DNA of 64,000 nucleotides, from positions 10,501,129 through 10,565,128 of the forward strand of contig NC_037262.1 of the NCBI RefSeq assembly GCF_000002425.4, given 5' to 3'. Positions 38,001 to 51,821 of the stretch are shown piece after piece (the first letter of the stretch is position 1; the number at the start of each line of letters is the position of its first letter). Source of the stretch: Physcomitrium patens. Lineage: Eukaryota > Streptophyta > Bryopsida > Funariales > Funariaceae. Below the pieces are notes generated by a model. The model saw only the letters and a program-made list of their open reading frames with translations. It did no database searches and was not told where the DNA came from. The position numbers and the translations under genes were made by a program.

Positions 38001-40521
38001 AATAGCACAACCGAGGGAGGCCCCTATGGCCATTCCGGAACCCTACTCACCAGCACTAAGTTACCACTGTCATGTCACTTCTGCTCAGACTTGTGCTCAT
38101 AAATGCTGGCTGTCTGGATCATGAAGCGCAATCTCTCTGTGAGCCTCAATAACTACTGTCCCATGAGTTAGTTGGCAACACCCCATGCATTAACTAAACA
38201 CGATCCCGATCGCCAATCGGACAGCTACGCGTCATCAGAAGTGACCCCCCCCAAAGCTCTTGCCAAGGCCGAAGCCTTCTACACACTTTCGTGGCGGGTC
38301 TCGCAAGACTTCCGCCAGCGCTTGCGGGGAATTATTCTCCCCGAGGCCTTGCCAATCTTAGGATTAGCACGAAGATTAGCGCCGTGGATGGTTATAGTGT
38401 TTTATCGGACGGCACTCAAGAATCGAGACAGATCTGGGATCCAGCATGAAACTGAAGCAAGCGACGACATGGTGTCTTACTAGTAGGGTCTTGGAGAGCG
38501 AGGGGGCTCTTGGAGGGGGATGGAAGACTTCGGAGGGCGTGTTCCAAAGAAAAGGTTGTAATTTCCTCTCACTGCACAGGGCGTGCTGATCTATGTGTAG
38601 CATATGAGTAATCCCTCACTTAAGCTGAGATTGGAGCTTGCTTCAAGTTCTCGACCGAGTTTACGAAACTCGAGGTTTGTTGGTTACAGACAGAGTTGTT
38701 GATTCTGACAGACGGACGCATGCATATGCACACGCACAGAAGCAGAGTTTGAGTTTGATGGTTGCAAGCAGATAGGCTGATTGTGACTAACATGTACTTA
38801 GAAGGAAAGCTTGTTAGAGAGAGGTGTTAGAGACGGAGATTAGAGAAATGTAATGTCGATTCGCACGACTTGACTTAGGCAGTGAGTGGCAGGTGATGGA
38901 GTAGACGTGTGTCGTCCTTCCCCGTGGTGATGACATTGTAAGGCAACGACACGTCATTGTGGGAATCTCTGCACTGCTTCCAGGGTTTTGAGCCATTCTT
39001 GGCGTTGGAGTGTCTTGTCATCACGTGAAGGCGGTGTTTATTTCCCCTCTTACTTGGTGGGTGCTGATTGATAAGCTTGCTCCGCCACTTTATATCTTTA
39101 ACACTTATTTTAGATTAACAATTTTGTAGGAATTATGAAAGAAGGAGCCAGAGGGTTCAAGAGTTTAAGAATGGGAAAATTGGAGAATCGTAGAGGGGAT
39201 AGGTTGTAGATTTGAGAGGGAGGCTGACCAGTTTGACTACTGTTGGATTAAGAGCCAAGTTTTGGGAGATTGTGGGGTTAGATTTTGATGACGCTTGTGG
39301 TGGTTTGGATCTTGCCGCTCCGTTCCTTGCTGTGAGGCCATTTCAGGTGAGAGGGAGCCAGTAGGTTGGGTTTGGATCCACGTTTGTGAAGCTGAGGTGT
39401 GAGCTTTCAGCGCCGAGGCGTGTGCAGGAATTGCGTGATTTTGTACCTGAGGATGGCATACAGGGTTGCAGGGATTTGTTACCTCTCTTAGATCTGTTTT
39501 CTCGAGGTTCAGAGGTTTTGATTATTGGGTTGGACTGCTTATCAGAATGTAAATATCGCGAGAAAGGATTGTTAAAAATTGGTCACGTGAATTGGGTTGT
39601 TGTAACAGGGGAGGGAGAACGGGGCTGCAGGAGTTCGTTGCCTCTCTTAGATCTATTTTCGTGAGGCGCTGAGGTTTTGACTTCAGGGTTGGACTGCATG
39701 TTAATTTTCCAACCTCGCAAGAAAGGATTTCTAGTAATTGGTCACTCGAGCTTGGTTGGCTTTTCGTCCTGGAAGTGGTTGCTCTCTGGTTCAGAAGTTC
39801 AGTTGGGGATAGCAGGTTTCGTCTCCAAGCAGTCCCCAGAATTTCACATAGTGCACAGATTCTGCAGCATTTTAGGGGATCATAGGTTCAGGTGGCCGTA
39901 GGCAATCTGATAACAGGAGGAATTATTAATTCTCTATGACTAGCCTTTGAAGATCCTTGTTCTTTGAGAAGTTGTAAAAGGCAGTTAACGAAATTACAGG
40001 AAGAAATTGCCGCTTGGAGATCAGTATGAACCCCTCACGATGTATAGACTGCAGTACAAGGAGAGTTTCGAAGTAATGGCGGGCTCAAATTCTGTTTTTC
40101 TTCCACCTCCTGGCGTGGTTACCATACATGACCGACATTGGAAGCAAGCACTACACTTGTACGCATTTCCTCTGGCTTTTCATGTTCTTCTCACTGGATA
40201 TTGTGGGAATCCGGATTAGGTGATCGGAGAGCTCTGGATTAAGCTAGGGCCTCCTATCTGTATCCTTGCGTTAGAGGGTTTAATTTTTTGAAAGTATGTC
40301 ATTGAAGCTGAAGCAGAACCAGTCGCTAGTTTGGTATTGAATTCAGCCTTGGATCAGAGGAGATTTAAGTGGTTTTGTTAAACCGCTGCATTGAGGAGCT
40401 GAACTGGGTTTATAGTTGGTGCGAACGGAAGACAGAATTGGTCATGAATGAGGTCGGTGACATCGCTTTCGTGCTAAGCACTGATTTCCTCACGTTATAC
40501 TATCGAGTCTTGTGAGAAAGC
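35001..40521. other. Spacer and long 5' region of the WD40 gene
   Basis: The island 35540-36200 has moderate GC, with overlapping open frames on both strands but no recognised product. The part 36200-37200 is AT-rich. The part 37200-40521 is low-copy-looking with moderate GC. It includes TTAGGGTTT telo-box-like motifs at 37374 and 37404 and an open plus frame at 37468-37902 (144 codons) that matches nothing I know. It is best read as upstream region and leader of the gene starting at 40522. Confidence 0.5.
39464..39770 (+). repeat. Diverged tandem duplication upstream of WD40 gene
   Basis: Two copies with a period of 159 bp share CCTCTCTTAGATCT (39482 and 39641), GAGGTTTTGA, GGGTTGGACTGC and AAGAAAGGATT/AGAAAGGATT followed by AATTGGTCAC. 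They are clearly diverged. They lie about 0.8-1.1 kb before the start codon and may be in the transcribed leader. Confidence 0.75.
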
Positions 40522-43500
40522 ATGGATGGTAAAATCGGATCGGAGGATGAGTTTCACGAAACTTTGGAAGATATTACATCGGCATCAAGTTCAGAGGCTG
40601 AAGAGGGTGGTCGAAGAGCTATGAGAGCGGGTATAGCCGGAGTTGCTCCGGCAACTAGCCGTGAACGGCCGCCCGTTTGGACACCTTCTTCATTTCATTC
40701 CAAGTTTTCAGTGTGGAAGAATGATCCCAGTAGTATTACTGATCGCAGGCAGCGATTGTTTCAAAATTGGGGAATAAAAAATCTCAGAGAGGACCCCAGT
40801 ACTGGTTCCACATCTTCACTGGCGAACAAAAGTTTGTTGACATCAGGAGCTGACAAGGTTGGCCAGTATGTTTGGAAAGTATCTCAAAGTGTCTCTTGTG
40901 TATCTTCTGCAGATACTGATGTGAGTGGTAGTCGTTCCCTTTTTTCTTGTTCAATTTGTTGAGTTACCAACTGTTGAACTTGTTGCGGAAACTACTTTTG
41001 GTTTTACCTGACCTTAGAAACTATTTCAGGAAAATAATCACACTTTAATATTACTGAAATCGGGGGCTTCTTGGGAAATTTAACTGTACTCAGTTATACA
41101 CTCGTTTTAAGTATTGGATGTTTCAGAAAGCTTAAACTTGTCCGCCATTTAGACTCTTTTCACTTGATGATTTGCAGTTGGAGGGGTTCTTAAAACCTTA
41201 CTCTCAAACGTCTTTTGAGACTTCAAACTTATGTTGAAGTGATTTCCATGTAACAACCATGTAGGGTGTGGTATACTTTGCCATTCTCTATTTTGTTTTT
41301 GTTTTTTAAAATTTCGGAGTGTGGACTTCAGAGTTAAGTTGCTTTAGTTGAATTGCACTGAAGCAAGTCTTCAAATGACAGAATTTGTGGACGTCTCACT
41401 CCGTCAGGGGGACTGAAAATCGAGATTGGTCGATGTTGGACTGAAATAGATTATAGGACTCATGTGTCTGTATTTTTTTGTGTGCAGGAGACATCAGCTC
41501 GTGAAACATTAGCAGAAAAGAGAGCAGACTCTAACACTGTAGAGAACGGCTTCGCGATCGATTCTGGCAATAAGCGACTGGAAGAGAACAGTGGTGCAGT
41601 TCTGAGGGAAGGGAATAGCAAACTAGGTCCTGTGCTCTCTAGATTAGGTCCAGTGTCAGCAGTGACGTTTCGTGAGGGATCCAATGGGAGCACATTTAGG
41701 AGCTCTGGAAACAGTCCTGACGTTAGTCCCTATCCAGAATGTCACACTAAATTGATGGCGAGCCCTGAGGGTAGCCTTTCGCCTCTTTGGGATGGCTGCG
41801 CAAACACGGAAGCTGGACACCTGTACCAAGCGTCCAGTTCTCAGGAAAAATTGTCACATTCATATGATACTGATAATGGCTATGAGACTAGAAGTCAAGA
41901 TGGGTACAGTGCAGCTGAAGACTACAACATCGACGATTTGTTGAAGATCAAAGACTTGGACAGTGGTAAGGAGTTTTTAATTAATAGGTTCAGCACAGAT
42001 GGGTCACTGCATATGCTGAGGGAGGTTGATACAGGTAGGGAGCTGACTTTGGCAGAATTTGAGAAGGTTGTGGGTCTTTCTCCAATCACGCAGGAGATGA
42101 TGAGACGGCAACAAGCTGCAGAGAGTGGGTCTAGCAATGAGAAGCAGGGATCAGGGAAAACCTCGGGTAAAAAGAAAAATGGTTGGTTGAAGTACTTTGT
42201 GGTGAAAAGGTCTACAAAGGAGAAGCCTGTAATAGGAGGTAGTACAAGAAGTGATAAACAATCCCTCAGCGGTGAGGATACAGATGGCTCCACAAAGGGA
42301 GGAAGACTTTCTCCAATTGGATCTTCGAAGGGAGGTAACTCTAGAGAAGGTTCATTCGCCGATCCTGACAGGGATGTATCTACCAAGGGCGAGCTTCCAT
42401 CTGATGACACTGCTGGCCCTACTTGGAGGCAACCTCAGAAGGTAAAAGTCAAGCTGCGTCGGAAATCTGTCAAAGAGCTTTCAGGCTTATATATGGGGCA
42501 GGAGATTCAAGCTCATCAAGGGGCGATTTGGACTATGAAGTTCAGTACTGATGGACGATACCTCGCTAGCGCTGGTCAAGACCGAGTGATTCAAGTCTGG
42601 GAAGTCGTGGATCATCCATCTGTTTTGGAATCTGGTATGCCTGCAAAATATATCGTTATTGATGACATTATTTTGTACACTTGCTACGTTGGTGTTGTTA
42701 ATAGACTATCTATTTCTGTCTTAAATTCTGAGGCTTTTGTGCAGATATCTCTGGAGGACAGGAGAATGGAGATTTTGATAATGGAGTACATCTCCAGGTG
42801 AATGGCGGTTCCGTCAAGAATGGCAGTGTCAAGGTTGGTCAACACTATAGTTCCAAGGCGGATAAGGAAGGAAGTACGAAGGGTGGTAAGATAGAGAACA
42901 CTGAGGTAGAAAAAGACGGAAATACCAAGTTTTCCAAAGATAGTAGTACCAGGAGTGCCAAGGAAGGAAGTACAAAGGGTGGTAAGATAGAGCACACTGA
43001 GGTAGACAAAGACGGAAATACTAAGTTTCTTAAAGAGTGTAGTACCAGGGGTGCTAAGGAAGGAAGTACTAAAGGTGTAAAATCACCATGGCAAGATTTG
43101 AAATTAGGCCATCCGCACAAAGGTCATTTACCGAAGCTCTTCTGGCTGTCGGAAAAGCCCGTGTGCTCCTTCCATGGCCACACGGGGGATATTTTGGATT
43201 TGTCATGGTCGCAGTCCAAGGTACATTTGAGAGCATAAGCTAGTTTTTGAATTTCTGTACAGAGTGGCTCTTAATTTGTATGAGGGATTGTTACCATGTC
43301 GGTGTTGTGTTGAATTGTTATTTCAGTTTTAGTAAATACTGTGTTGCTCTGTCTGGCAGCTTCTTTTGTCTTCATCAATGGACAAAACCGTTCGGTTGTG
43401 GCACATTTCGGAAGAGGATTGCTTGCGGGTGTTTTGTCATAATGATTACGGTAAGTAACACTCTTTCTATCTACCTAGTTTCTTTCTCTCTCTCTTCTCT

Positions 43501-45704
43501 CCCTTGGGAGTTACTCAGCTGCTTTTAACACTTTCTGGTATCTGCATTGAGTGAACTGCCATTTTGGAGGTCCTTATACTTAAGTTCTCTTGATTGTCCT
43601 CAGCTTTGAGGTCATAAAACATAAACTTCAATTCACGTGAGCATGGAATAAGTCTTAATTGCGATTGTAAGTAGAACGGTTTTCTGTACTGCATGATTTA
43701 CATAGTTTCTGAGAAAGACTTAGAGGGATGTTTCTTATCGACGAATTGTTTTGTAACAGTTCTCCTCTAACATGACTTGGAATGCAGTAACTTGTGTACA
43801 GTTCAACCCAGTTGATGATAGCTACTTCTTAAGTGGATCCCTGGACTACAAGCTTCGGACTTGGAGCATTCCTGGACATCAAGTTGTTGACTGGATTGAT
43901 CTGCGCGAAATGATCACAGCAGTGTCCTACGTTCCTGATGGAGAGGTATCTATATATTTTCTATTGATTGTGATTGCAATAAATCAAGGAAGTCTGAGCT
44001 GTTTATTTCTGGTGGAGGATCTAATCAAGCACTTCGTCTCGATTCCAGAAAGCAATTGTTGGTTCCCACAAAGGGACTTGTCGTTTCTACAACACCAAAG
44101 GTTTGTGTTTTTCCGTTTTCGTGTGCTCCGTGATATCTTGATGTGTAGACTTTGCATAGTGGTGGTTTTACTTTCTTAGATGCTTGTTCGTTTGGAGTGT
44201 TTGTGGTTCATTTCAGAAGAGAAATTATTTCTCTTATTTTACAAACATGTTGCTGGAGTTTAGAAGACTGAGATGGAAGTTAGTTTTACAGGAAACAAGT
44301 TGCAGCTTGATGCTTCTTTTGATGTTCGCACTGAGAACAAGAAAGGAAGAGGGAAGAAGATAACTGGACTACATGTAAGATAATTTCAATGATACTGCCT
44401 TTTCATGGTCTTAAGTAGTGCCATGTGTTCGTCTTATGATACTCACGTCTGTTGTAGTTGGACTCAGTTTGAGTGTGGTTGTACAATCAGTTTCTCAGTA
44501 ATTCTGCCTCTGAATTTTATGCTGAGTACCATTGCTGTAGGTTAACGGATGTACACCTGGAGTACGTTCATCTGTACCTGATAGCTTGTCATGTGGTAGT
44601 GTATGCCTGGAGATCCGCAGAAAGTTCTCGTAACTTCAAATGACTCTCGCATTAGAGTCTACGATGGCATGGGACTTTGCGCCAAATACAAAGGTTTTCT
44701 CAACTTTACGGTGCTTATTTCAGTTTGGAAGTAGTCTGCTTTGTGCGTTTCTCCTTTCCTGGACCTTTACACCCCATCAATCTCATTCGTGGATCTGTGT
44801 CTGATACACTTGAATACTTGCAATTATTGTTGCCATGACCAACTTGTTTGCACATTATTCTTTGCTCTAATTCCTCTGATTTACTGATCTCAATGTAGGT
44901 CTGAAGAATATAAACAGCCAAATCTCAGCGTCCTATACTCGAAATGGAGACTACATCATCAGCGCAAGCGAAGATTCTCGAGTTTTAATTTGGAGTTCGG
45001 ATAACAAGGACCCGTCCTCTGCCAAGTCGCTTTATGGAAGAGACAAGCAGCTGGCTTGTGAAGAATTCAGCTGCCGTTTCGTTTCATTGGCTATACCGTG
45101 GCCGGGAACCAGAAACTACTCAAGTTTTTCACAGCCGGATATTGGAACCCCAGCTGGGTCTGACTCGAATGGCGACGCACGTGCTGCAAGTGAAGCTGAG
45201 TTTTCTTCCCCACCAAACTGCGCGGACTTGGAACAGTCCGACGACAAATTTGATTGCTCTGACAGGTTTCTAAGTTGCAGGGATCCCTCAGACAGGTTTC
45301 TTAGTTTTAGGGATCAAGTTGACGTAGATGAAGACTCTGATTCTATTGACCAAGTTGATAGTGCGAGGTTTGAAAATCAGGGTTCTCTCTCAGGTGATGG
45401 CGAGAATTTTTTTCCTCAACCACAGTCGTGCAGGAGCTTCTTTGATAGCATTGGACCAAATGGATCGACCACGAGATGTTCGGGAGAACAGCCTCCTGCA
45501 TCCGGCAGTCCTTTGTCCTCTGGGTTTGGCATGATGCGCTCAGCCTCGCTAGGAAGTGATGATGGCAGACGCATTGTTGAAGATACAGCTCCAGCGGAAG
45601 ACACTCCTGCAGTTTCTGCTCTCTGGGGTTTGGTGATTGTGACTGCAGGGTTGGATGGTAAAGTAAGGACATTCCAGAACTATGGCCATCCTGTCCGGCT
45701 TTGA
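40522..45704 (+). CDS. WDR44-like WD40-repeat protein
   Basis: Nine exons: 40522-40920, 41488-42634, 42745-43220, 43360-43450, 43788-43945, 44049-44100, 44292-44374, 44600-44693 and 44899-45704. All are GT-AG with matching phases, giving 1101 aa. An in-frame TGA just upstream fixes the ATG. The first 470 residues are acidic/Ser-rich and hold a conserved-looking block (REVDTGRELTLAEFEKVVG). The WD40 propeller follows: AHQGAIWTMKFSTDGRYLAS, HTGDILDLSWS, SSSMDKTVRLWHI, VTCVQFNPVDDSYFLSGSLD, KVLVTSNDSRIRVYDG, SASEDSRVLIW, and a closing TAGLDGKVRTF at the C-terminus. The Ser-rich insert before the last blade is about 180 aa. This matches plant WDR44/Rabconnectin-like proteins (animal WDR44 binds RAB11; plant partners unclear). 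Exon 3 carries 96-bp tandem repeats. Confidence 0.9.
42864..43080 (+). repeat. 96-bp coding tandem repeat in WD40 gene
   Basis: Starts at 42864, 42960 and 43056: two full units and a partial third, 32 codons each. The unit begins KEGSTKGGKIE and continues with NTEVEKDGNTKF or HTEVDKDGNTKF. Unit length is a multiple of three, so the frame is kept. It lies between the first and second WD blades. Confidence 0.92.
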
Positions 45705-47023
45705 GTATGAGTAGCTTGCGTTTGATTCAGCGCTAAGGATGAACGATTTTTTGTGTTGCAACGGCTTATCTCCTTCAAAGGGATCAATCACAAATTGTGA
45801 TTATCAGTTCTTTCTGCTCCCAAGTCACCTTGTATTCGGATCTTGTATCGTAAAGAAAGTCATAAGCTTAAGTGTGGCTGTTTAGGACAATTCATTGTTT
45901 TTTTTTTTCAACCCTTCTGCAAGTATCTTGCATTACCCATGTTGACTCACGAGCTGTAATCGCTATCAGGTATTTTCATCATAAACAACAGCTATGTGTT
46001 TACCTTTTTGATTGGAAACTCCACTGGGTTGACCACTTAGTAACATTTGTCACTGCATGCCATCATGCTATTCTCAGAGTGCATGGTATAATCCTGTGAC
46101 AGAAGCTGAGGGTTGATGGATTCTTATGGCAAGTATGCTTTGTGACAAGACACAAGGTGTTTTTATTTGTGAATGAAAACATTGATTCAAAGGAGAAGCT
46201 GCTAGTAGTTACAATTTTAGAATCTGCAACTGTGTCATAATGCAGAAAAACATCACTTTTGAGTTATTCCGTGTTTAGGTTACATTCAACAAATTTATCA
46301 AATCTCAGCAAATATTATGTCAGCCACCTCAGCTTCTAAGGCATGAAATGTGAGTTAAGGGATGATTGAAACCTCTGCACTGGCAAGACAACAAGCTCAT
46401 TTTACGGTTGCAGCAAGACGCCACTGGCAGACAATCGAACATTGCTTTGAGCCGCCGTGAGCTAAGAGCGATTAGGCACACTTCCACATAATGTCCAGTT
46501 TGCGTTTTCCCATCCTGAAGCAAGAGGGTTAAGGCAGGCTATTTTCAAATACAAGCAGAACTTAAGGTGATTCTACAGGCCGAATTTAAACTGCAGCAAA
46601 CTTTTGGGTTCGGCACTCGATTGGCTCACCGATTATATAGCGAAATTGAAGACGTCTGGTGACCACATACGTCAGAGTTTTCCCTTCAGAGACCTGTTCA
46701 TGACCACGAATTTTTTTCCGCTGAGTGGATGTGAGAATCACCCACGTCACCACCCGGAGTGTTCCATGCACACTCTACCGGTTCCGTCAAATTCGTACCC
46801 ATTAGATAAACCCGCAAGGTGAGCGTGGCAGAAGATCGGCCGTCAATGTTCGGATCGATTACCCCAGCCACGGTCAGAAAAGTCTCTAGTTGGGTTGTTG
46901 ATTTCCTCATCCCCAGAGTGAATGGATATGGCCACTTGAACCCGGCAGTCTGCCACAGAGTTGTGCATTTGCAGTCCTCGGTGGTGGTGGTGAGTTTTGA
47001 GAGGGTCATCGGAGATTAGGAGA
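45705..47023. other. Intergenic region between WD40 and ENH1-like genes
   Basis: The start is probably 3' UTR of the WD40 gene (to roughly 46100). The remainder, of moderate GC from 46350 on, is likely the promoter and leader of the ENH1-like gene. Short overlapping frames on both strands were not supported. Confidence 0.6.
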
Positions 47024-49688
47024 ATGGCTACCGCAAGCATTTCCGGCTCCAAGGTCGTCTTCTCTACGCAGGTGCCGCTAGCCCAAGCGCCCACAGTCGA
47101 GCAAAAGACCTCGGTAGCGTTTAAGAAGCCTGCAGCATTGTCGTCTGGTCAGGTACTCTTCTGCAAGCATTGTAAGCATGCTTCGAAGCATGTTCGTGAT
47201 GTGTCGTTTCCAGCACTGTACGAGGTGCGGAAGTGTGGCTTGTTGCCTTGATCTGATGAATTGGACGTTCTTGAGGAATGGGTAATTGGAAGTAAGGGTT
47301 AGTGACTGGTAGACACCAAGAGGAAGCCTTAGAAGCCTTCGCATTACTCCTTTTAATGGGTGGTTCCGGTTCTGGTAGTGTTGACACGCAACCCAAACCA
47401 ACACATTCTCCATGTCGATTTGATTTGCAACTAGTTGTAATGAACTTTAGATTAGAATGTCCTGGAATTGTGTCTTATTTTACCAGGTCACAAACTAGTT
47501 AGTTGAGTTCTGGAGTTTGATTTCCTTCTCTGAATATTGATATAGTGTCCGATGTCGTCCTCTTGCGGTCCTGTTTAATTCGAAAACAGAAGTACGGAAT
47601 AGAAGCTGGTAAAATCCTTGCACTTTTCGTAATTGCTTCTCATCTGCCTGGAAAATTCCGACGGAGAATATGTTTGCGGGATGAAAAGGTCGCACCAGCA
47701 CGATTCATCTGCAGTAGTCGGAATGTGACAGTGTCAAATTTCACTCTCTGACATTAGTGATACCAGAGGCAGTTTCTCTTTCATCTATTAAATCTATGTT
47801 TTGAGAAAAATTGTGTTTCATGTTGTTGCTGAACAGATTTATGGGCTGGGAGCATCTGGTTCCCTCGCCAACAAAAATGAACTCCGAATCGCTCGCGCTT
47901 CCTCCAATTCTAGACAAGCACCCCGACTTCGTCTGGAGGTTTGTCATCAACTTAAATCCTCAAACGTACAGCATAATCTTAGTACAATGTGATGGTGGGA
48001 TTGTTCATGAATAATTTTATGATTGTCCTTTTTCTTTGTGCAATCCTTTGGTTTCGCTTTCTCCTTAAGTTTTTGGAAGTATTATTTGCATACGCTTCTT
48101 TTAGTAATTACTGGTTTTGAAATCGTGAAAATTCACATGTTTTCTGTGTCCCAACAATCTAACTGAGGGTAATTACCTTCAACGCAGGTAACGGCCAAAA
48201 CTGCAGGAGCTGCGAAGCAGTTCGAGACAGAGGTTGACAAGCCTCTTGGACTTGTTCTTGGGCAGAACCCTGGCGGTCGGGTCGTAATCACGGTACGGGG
48301 ATATATTTTATCCTTGAAGCCCTGAAGAACCATGCATGTAGAAGATAGAATGCGCCATGCGGTTTCATTAGGGGTTCAATGTCACACTTCTCTAGTTTTT
48401 TTAGCTTAGAACAGTGCAGTATGCATTGTATGCTTCTCACAGAATGAGTACACGCATATGTACCTGTTTTCTCTGTAGGCGTCTTGTTAAACAGGAATTC
48501 TAAATATGCCATTTATTCACAATTTCAGCACTTCGTCGTAGAACTTGAGTTATGGTCTCTGAACATGGCTTGCAGCAAGTAGATGCTCGAGGAAACGCGG
48601 CAAAAGCAGGCTTGAAGGTAGGCGACCAAGTGATCTACACTAGCAGTTTCTTTGGTGATGAACTCTGGCCTGCGGACAAACTTGGTTTCACCAAGACGGC
48701 CATCAATGCCAAGCCAGACTCGGTCTATTTCGTCGTAGCCAGGTGAAGTTCAAATCTGTTTATATTTATGATTCTTGATTAATATGAAAAGCACCCAGCA
48801 TGTAAAGAGCGATGATCTATTACTTTCTCAATATCCCTTAGTTTACAATAGCTTAATGCCCAGCAAAGCCCCCAAGACGTGGTCGTCTATTCATCCCCAT
48901 TTTCGAAGAGATATTTCAATGGTCAGCGTGTAACTCCATTTGATCATGTCTGTTTGCTTTTCTCCATTCAGAGGAGCGGACGTAGACGTCAAGAGGCTTC
49001 CGAAAAGACCAGCGCCTCCCCGATTTGGAAGGAAGCTAACTGATGCACAAAAGGTGAGGCAGGCAGCTAATAGATCGTCAAAATTCCGCCATTGAGGGAT
49101 TTAAATGCGTCGTGGTTTTTTCCTCAGTAGATACAAAATACTTAACTTAGTGCCTCCATCGGATGTAGGCACGGGCAACGCACGTGTGTCTTGACTGCGG
49201 ATACATCTACACTCTCTCCAAGTCATTCGACGACCAGGTAATCTCCAAACGAAGCACCTCAGCTGATCCCCACCTCTTAGGAAGATTTGCGGTTGAATGC
49301 ATACTTGATGTCTGTCCTGTAGAGCTGGCCACTATAGATATGGCCCGGCTATGAATGATGTCTTTGAGTCCTTCTATAATGGAACGTTGGATCTGAGTTC
49401 TACTTTGAGTGCATGTATGGTTCAAAATGAGTCGGTTTCATCACATGAATTCAGCGATATTAGGTCCAATGATTACGTTTCGGAACTAATGTTTTTATGG
49501 TCTTGTGTTGGCTTCAGCCGGAAGACTGGCAATGTCCCCAATGCCAGGCTCCAAAGAAGAGGTTTGCTGGCTATGACCCTGAGACAGGGCGCACCATTGG
49601 AGGACAGGCAACTCCTATCCCAGTGCTTTTGGGAGTCGTTTTTGGGGCTGCCGCAATCGGTGCCATACTCTTCTTTGGTCTGCAATAG
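47024..49688 (+). CDS. ENH1: ENH1-like chloroplast PDZ-rubredoxin protein
   Basis: Seven exons: 47024-47152, 47837-47938, 48188-48292, 48576-48742, 48972-49053, 49169-49237 and 49518-49688. All are GT-AG with consistent phases, giving 274 aa. The first two exons give a Ser/Ala/Arg-rich transit-peptide-like N-terminus. Exons 3-5 give a PDZ-like domain: KPLGLVLGQNPGGRVVI, ARGNAAKAGLKVGDQVIY, FFGDELWPADKLGFTKTAI. Exons 6-7 give a rubredoxin iron site with two CxxC pairs (CLDCGYIY and CPQCQAPKKRF). A single C-terminal membrane helix (VLLGVVFGAAAIGAILFFGL) ends the protein. This order is that of Arabidopsis ENH1 (enhancer of sos3-1), a thylakoid protein linked to salt-stress redox control. A neighbouring-family alternative is RBD1-type rubredoxin, which lacks PDZ. 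The upstream TTG at 46997 is in frame but the ATG is preferred. Confidence 0.93.
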
Positions 49689-51821
49689 GTCCTATCTTAT
49701 TTGTCGAAAAGCAGAATTGGAACCCATCATTATCTCGTTCAACACAGACTCTGAGAATTCTGAATTTCCAAGCCGAAGGATGTAGAAACTTTTACCTTAG
49801 GACTGCAGCAGATTGTATCACTTGGTATTCTTCAAGTGGACTGAATCTTCGGGTGTCTGAGCTGATGATGATTTTCTCCAATTTTTTTCCCTCTCTTTTA
49901 TATTTCTTAGTGACGTATCTGTGCTTCTACTAGCCGCTGCTGAAACGTGCCAAGGGCATGACTGGTTCCTGCTTTCTGAGTAGACTTTCTATCAGTCACT
50001 GAAAGTGGTAAGTTCAGTGCTTGTCAGCTATCCATAACTACATTGATAATTGTTTCGCTAAATGGTTATATATATATATATATATATAATCTTCAATTTT
50101 TTTTTTCTATAATTGGTATCAAATATACATTCTAGCTGGAAGTCAATTGGTTGATTACTAAGATATATGGAAGAAATTTCGCCAGTACTAAATACACTTT
50201 TCATGATTTACTACAGTATTATATGTCTAGTTTTCACATAAAACATTAACTTTTCATTTTTCACGAAATATTCTACATGAATTATTCTAAAAATGCCTAA
50301 ATCAAATTTCTAGTAATAAATGTTCATCTACCGCATGGGCTAGGTGTCTTTATCATGTACATCTGTTGCACTCCCCTCCATCTTCTCCCAGCCCAAATCC
50401 ATACTCGGCTCTATTAAGATTGGCATTAACAACATTTAAACAAATGAAAATGAAAATGGAAATGTTCTTCAATTTATTTACAAATAGATGCTTCTAGTTT
50501 AAATTTATTATTAATAGCAATCGTATATAAAGTTAAAAAGTACTTCAATGTTAACCATATCAATTACATCCTAAGTTTACTTTGAAACATGCTTATTACG
50601 TAACATTTATGAAAAGTAATAATTATCGGGTTTAAATTTCTTCCAATAGGACTGTTATGAAGTAATATGTATGCATTCAATTATTACTTAAACCATATAC
50701 ATATACAAAAATTACAAGTATGTAGATCTTTGATAATGGGATTAAAATAACCAAGGAATTTAAAAAAAAATACCCCTTGCATCGCATCGTGTATGATTGA
50801 GTATTATGAGTTTTGTCGTCCATTTTCTTTGAGGATCTTCCTACAGCCTCGACTCTTGTCTTCGCCCGACGCCCAACACCAAGTATAAGATATGACCACT
50901 TTAAGAATAAATTTGGATACTCAACATGTGAGGGGTACATTTAAAAATTTCCCAAAAATCATTGACAATAATGTGCCCATGTGTCATTTTCAATTACATA
51001 CTAATTTTTTTGAAAACTAACTTTGCACTAAGCAATTAAAAATTTAAATACAAATTAATACATGTTATATATTAAAACAATGATAGAAAGTATATATTGA
51101 TTAAATCTATAAAAATAAATAAAAGAATCAACCAACTTAACAATTTCAGTACCCTTTTACACGAAATAAGCAAATAAAATGTCTCTAAAAAAATCAAAGA
51201 AGAAGAAAAGAAAAGAATTAAAATACTTGTAAAATACATCAATATGTATAATAACTTACTTAAGTTTTTAGTAAGGTTAAAAAAATAAAATAAGTGGCAA
51301 AATCAAAAACATACTAATTGCCAACTATTTGTATAAACTAGTCACTTAAATATAAAAAAAATTATAAAGTACAATTGTTTTGAAGAGAAGACCGAGTACA
51401 AGATTGATATATCACACCTAATTTAGTTTTTTGGAAGTGAGGTAATTGTTCTCGTTTATTGGCAAGAGACAGGAAGTGGCACATACCACACCATGACTTC
51501 CAAAGCACTCAGCATCCCTGAGAATGAAGCTCCAATTTTAATCTCCGAAAACCCTAATTTTTAACACCGACTTCATGACGACTGCTCCGGCAACGCATGT
51601 CATGGTTGCGCTCGAGCTCTGCGGGAGTCTGAAATTGAGCTTTGGTCTCGGTAATGCCGCCGCTGGTACTCCTCCATTCTCCTCCAACACAGGGGCGTGC
51701 ACTATTGAGGGAACACGCACTCCCCGAAACCTGAGAATCACGATATGGGTTGGAAATTTGTTAGTGATCCGAGTTTTGAAATGCACATCACTCAACAAAC
51801 CCCGCGGACTGCAATCGCGAT
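49689..51821. other. 3' flank and AT-rich spacer
   Basis: The part 49689-50050 is likely 3' UTR of the ENH1-like gene. The part 50050-51480 is AT-rich with a (TA)n run at 50070-50089 and no gene seen. The part 51480-51821 has higher GC and lies downstream of the glucanase frame. A plus-strand frame at 51575-51976 overlaps the CBM43 sequence antisense and is not supported. Confidence 0.6.
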
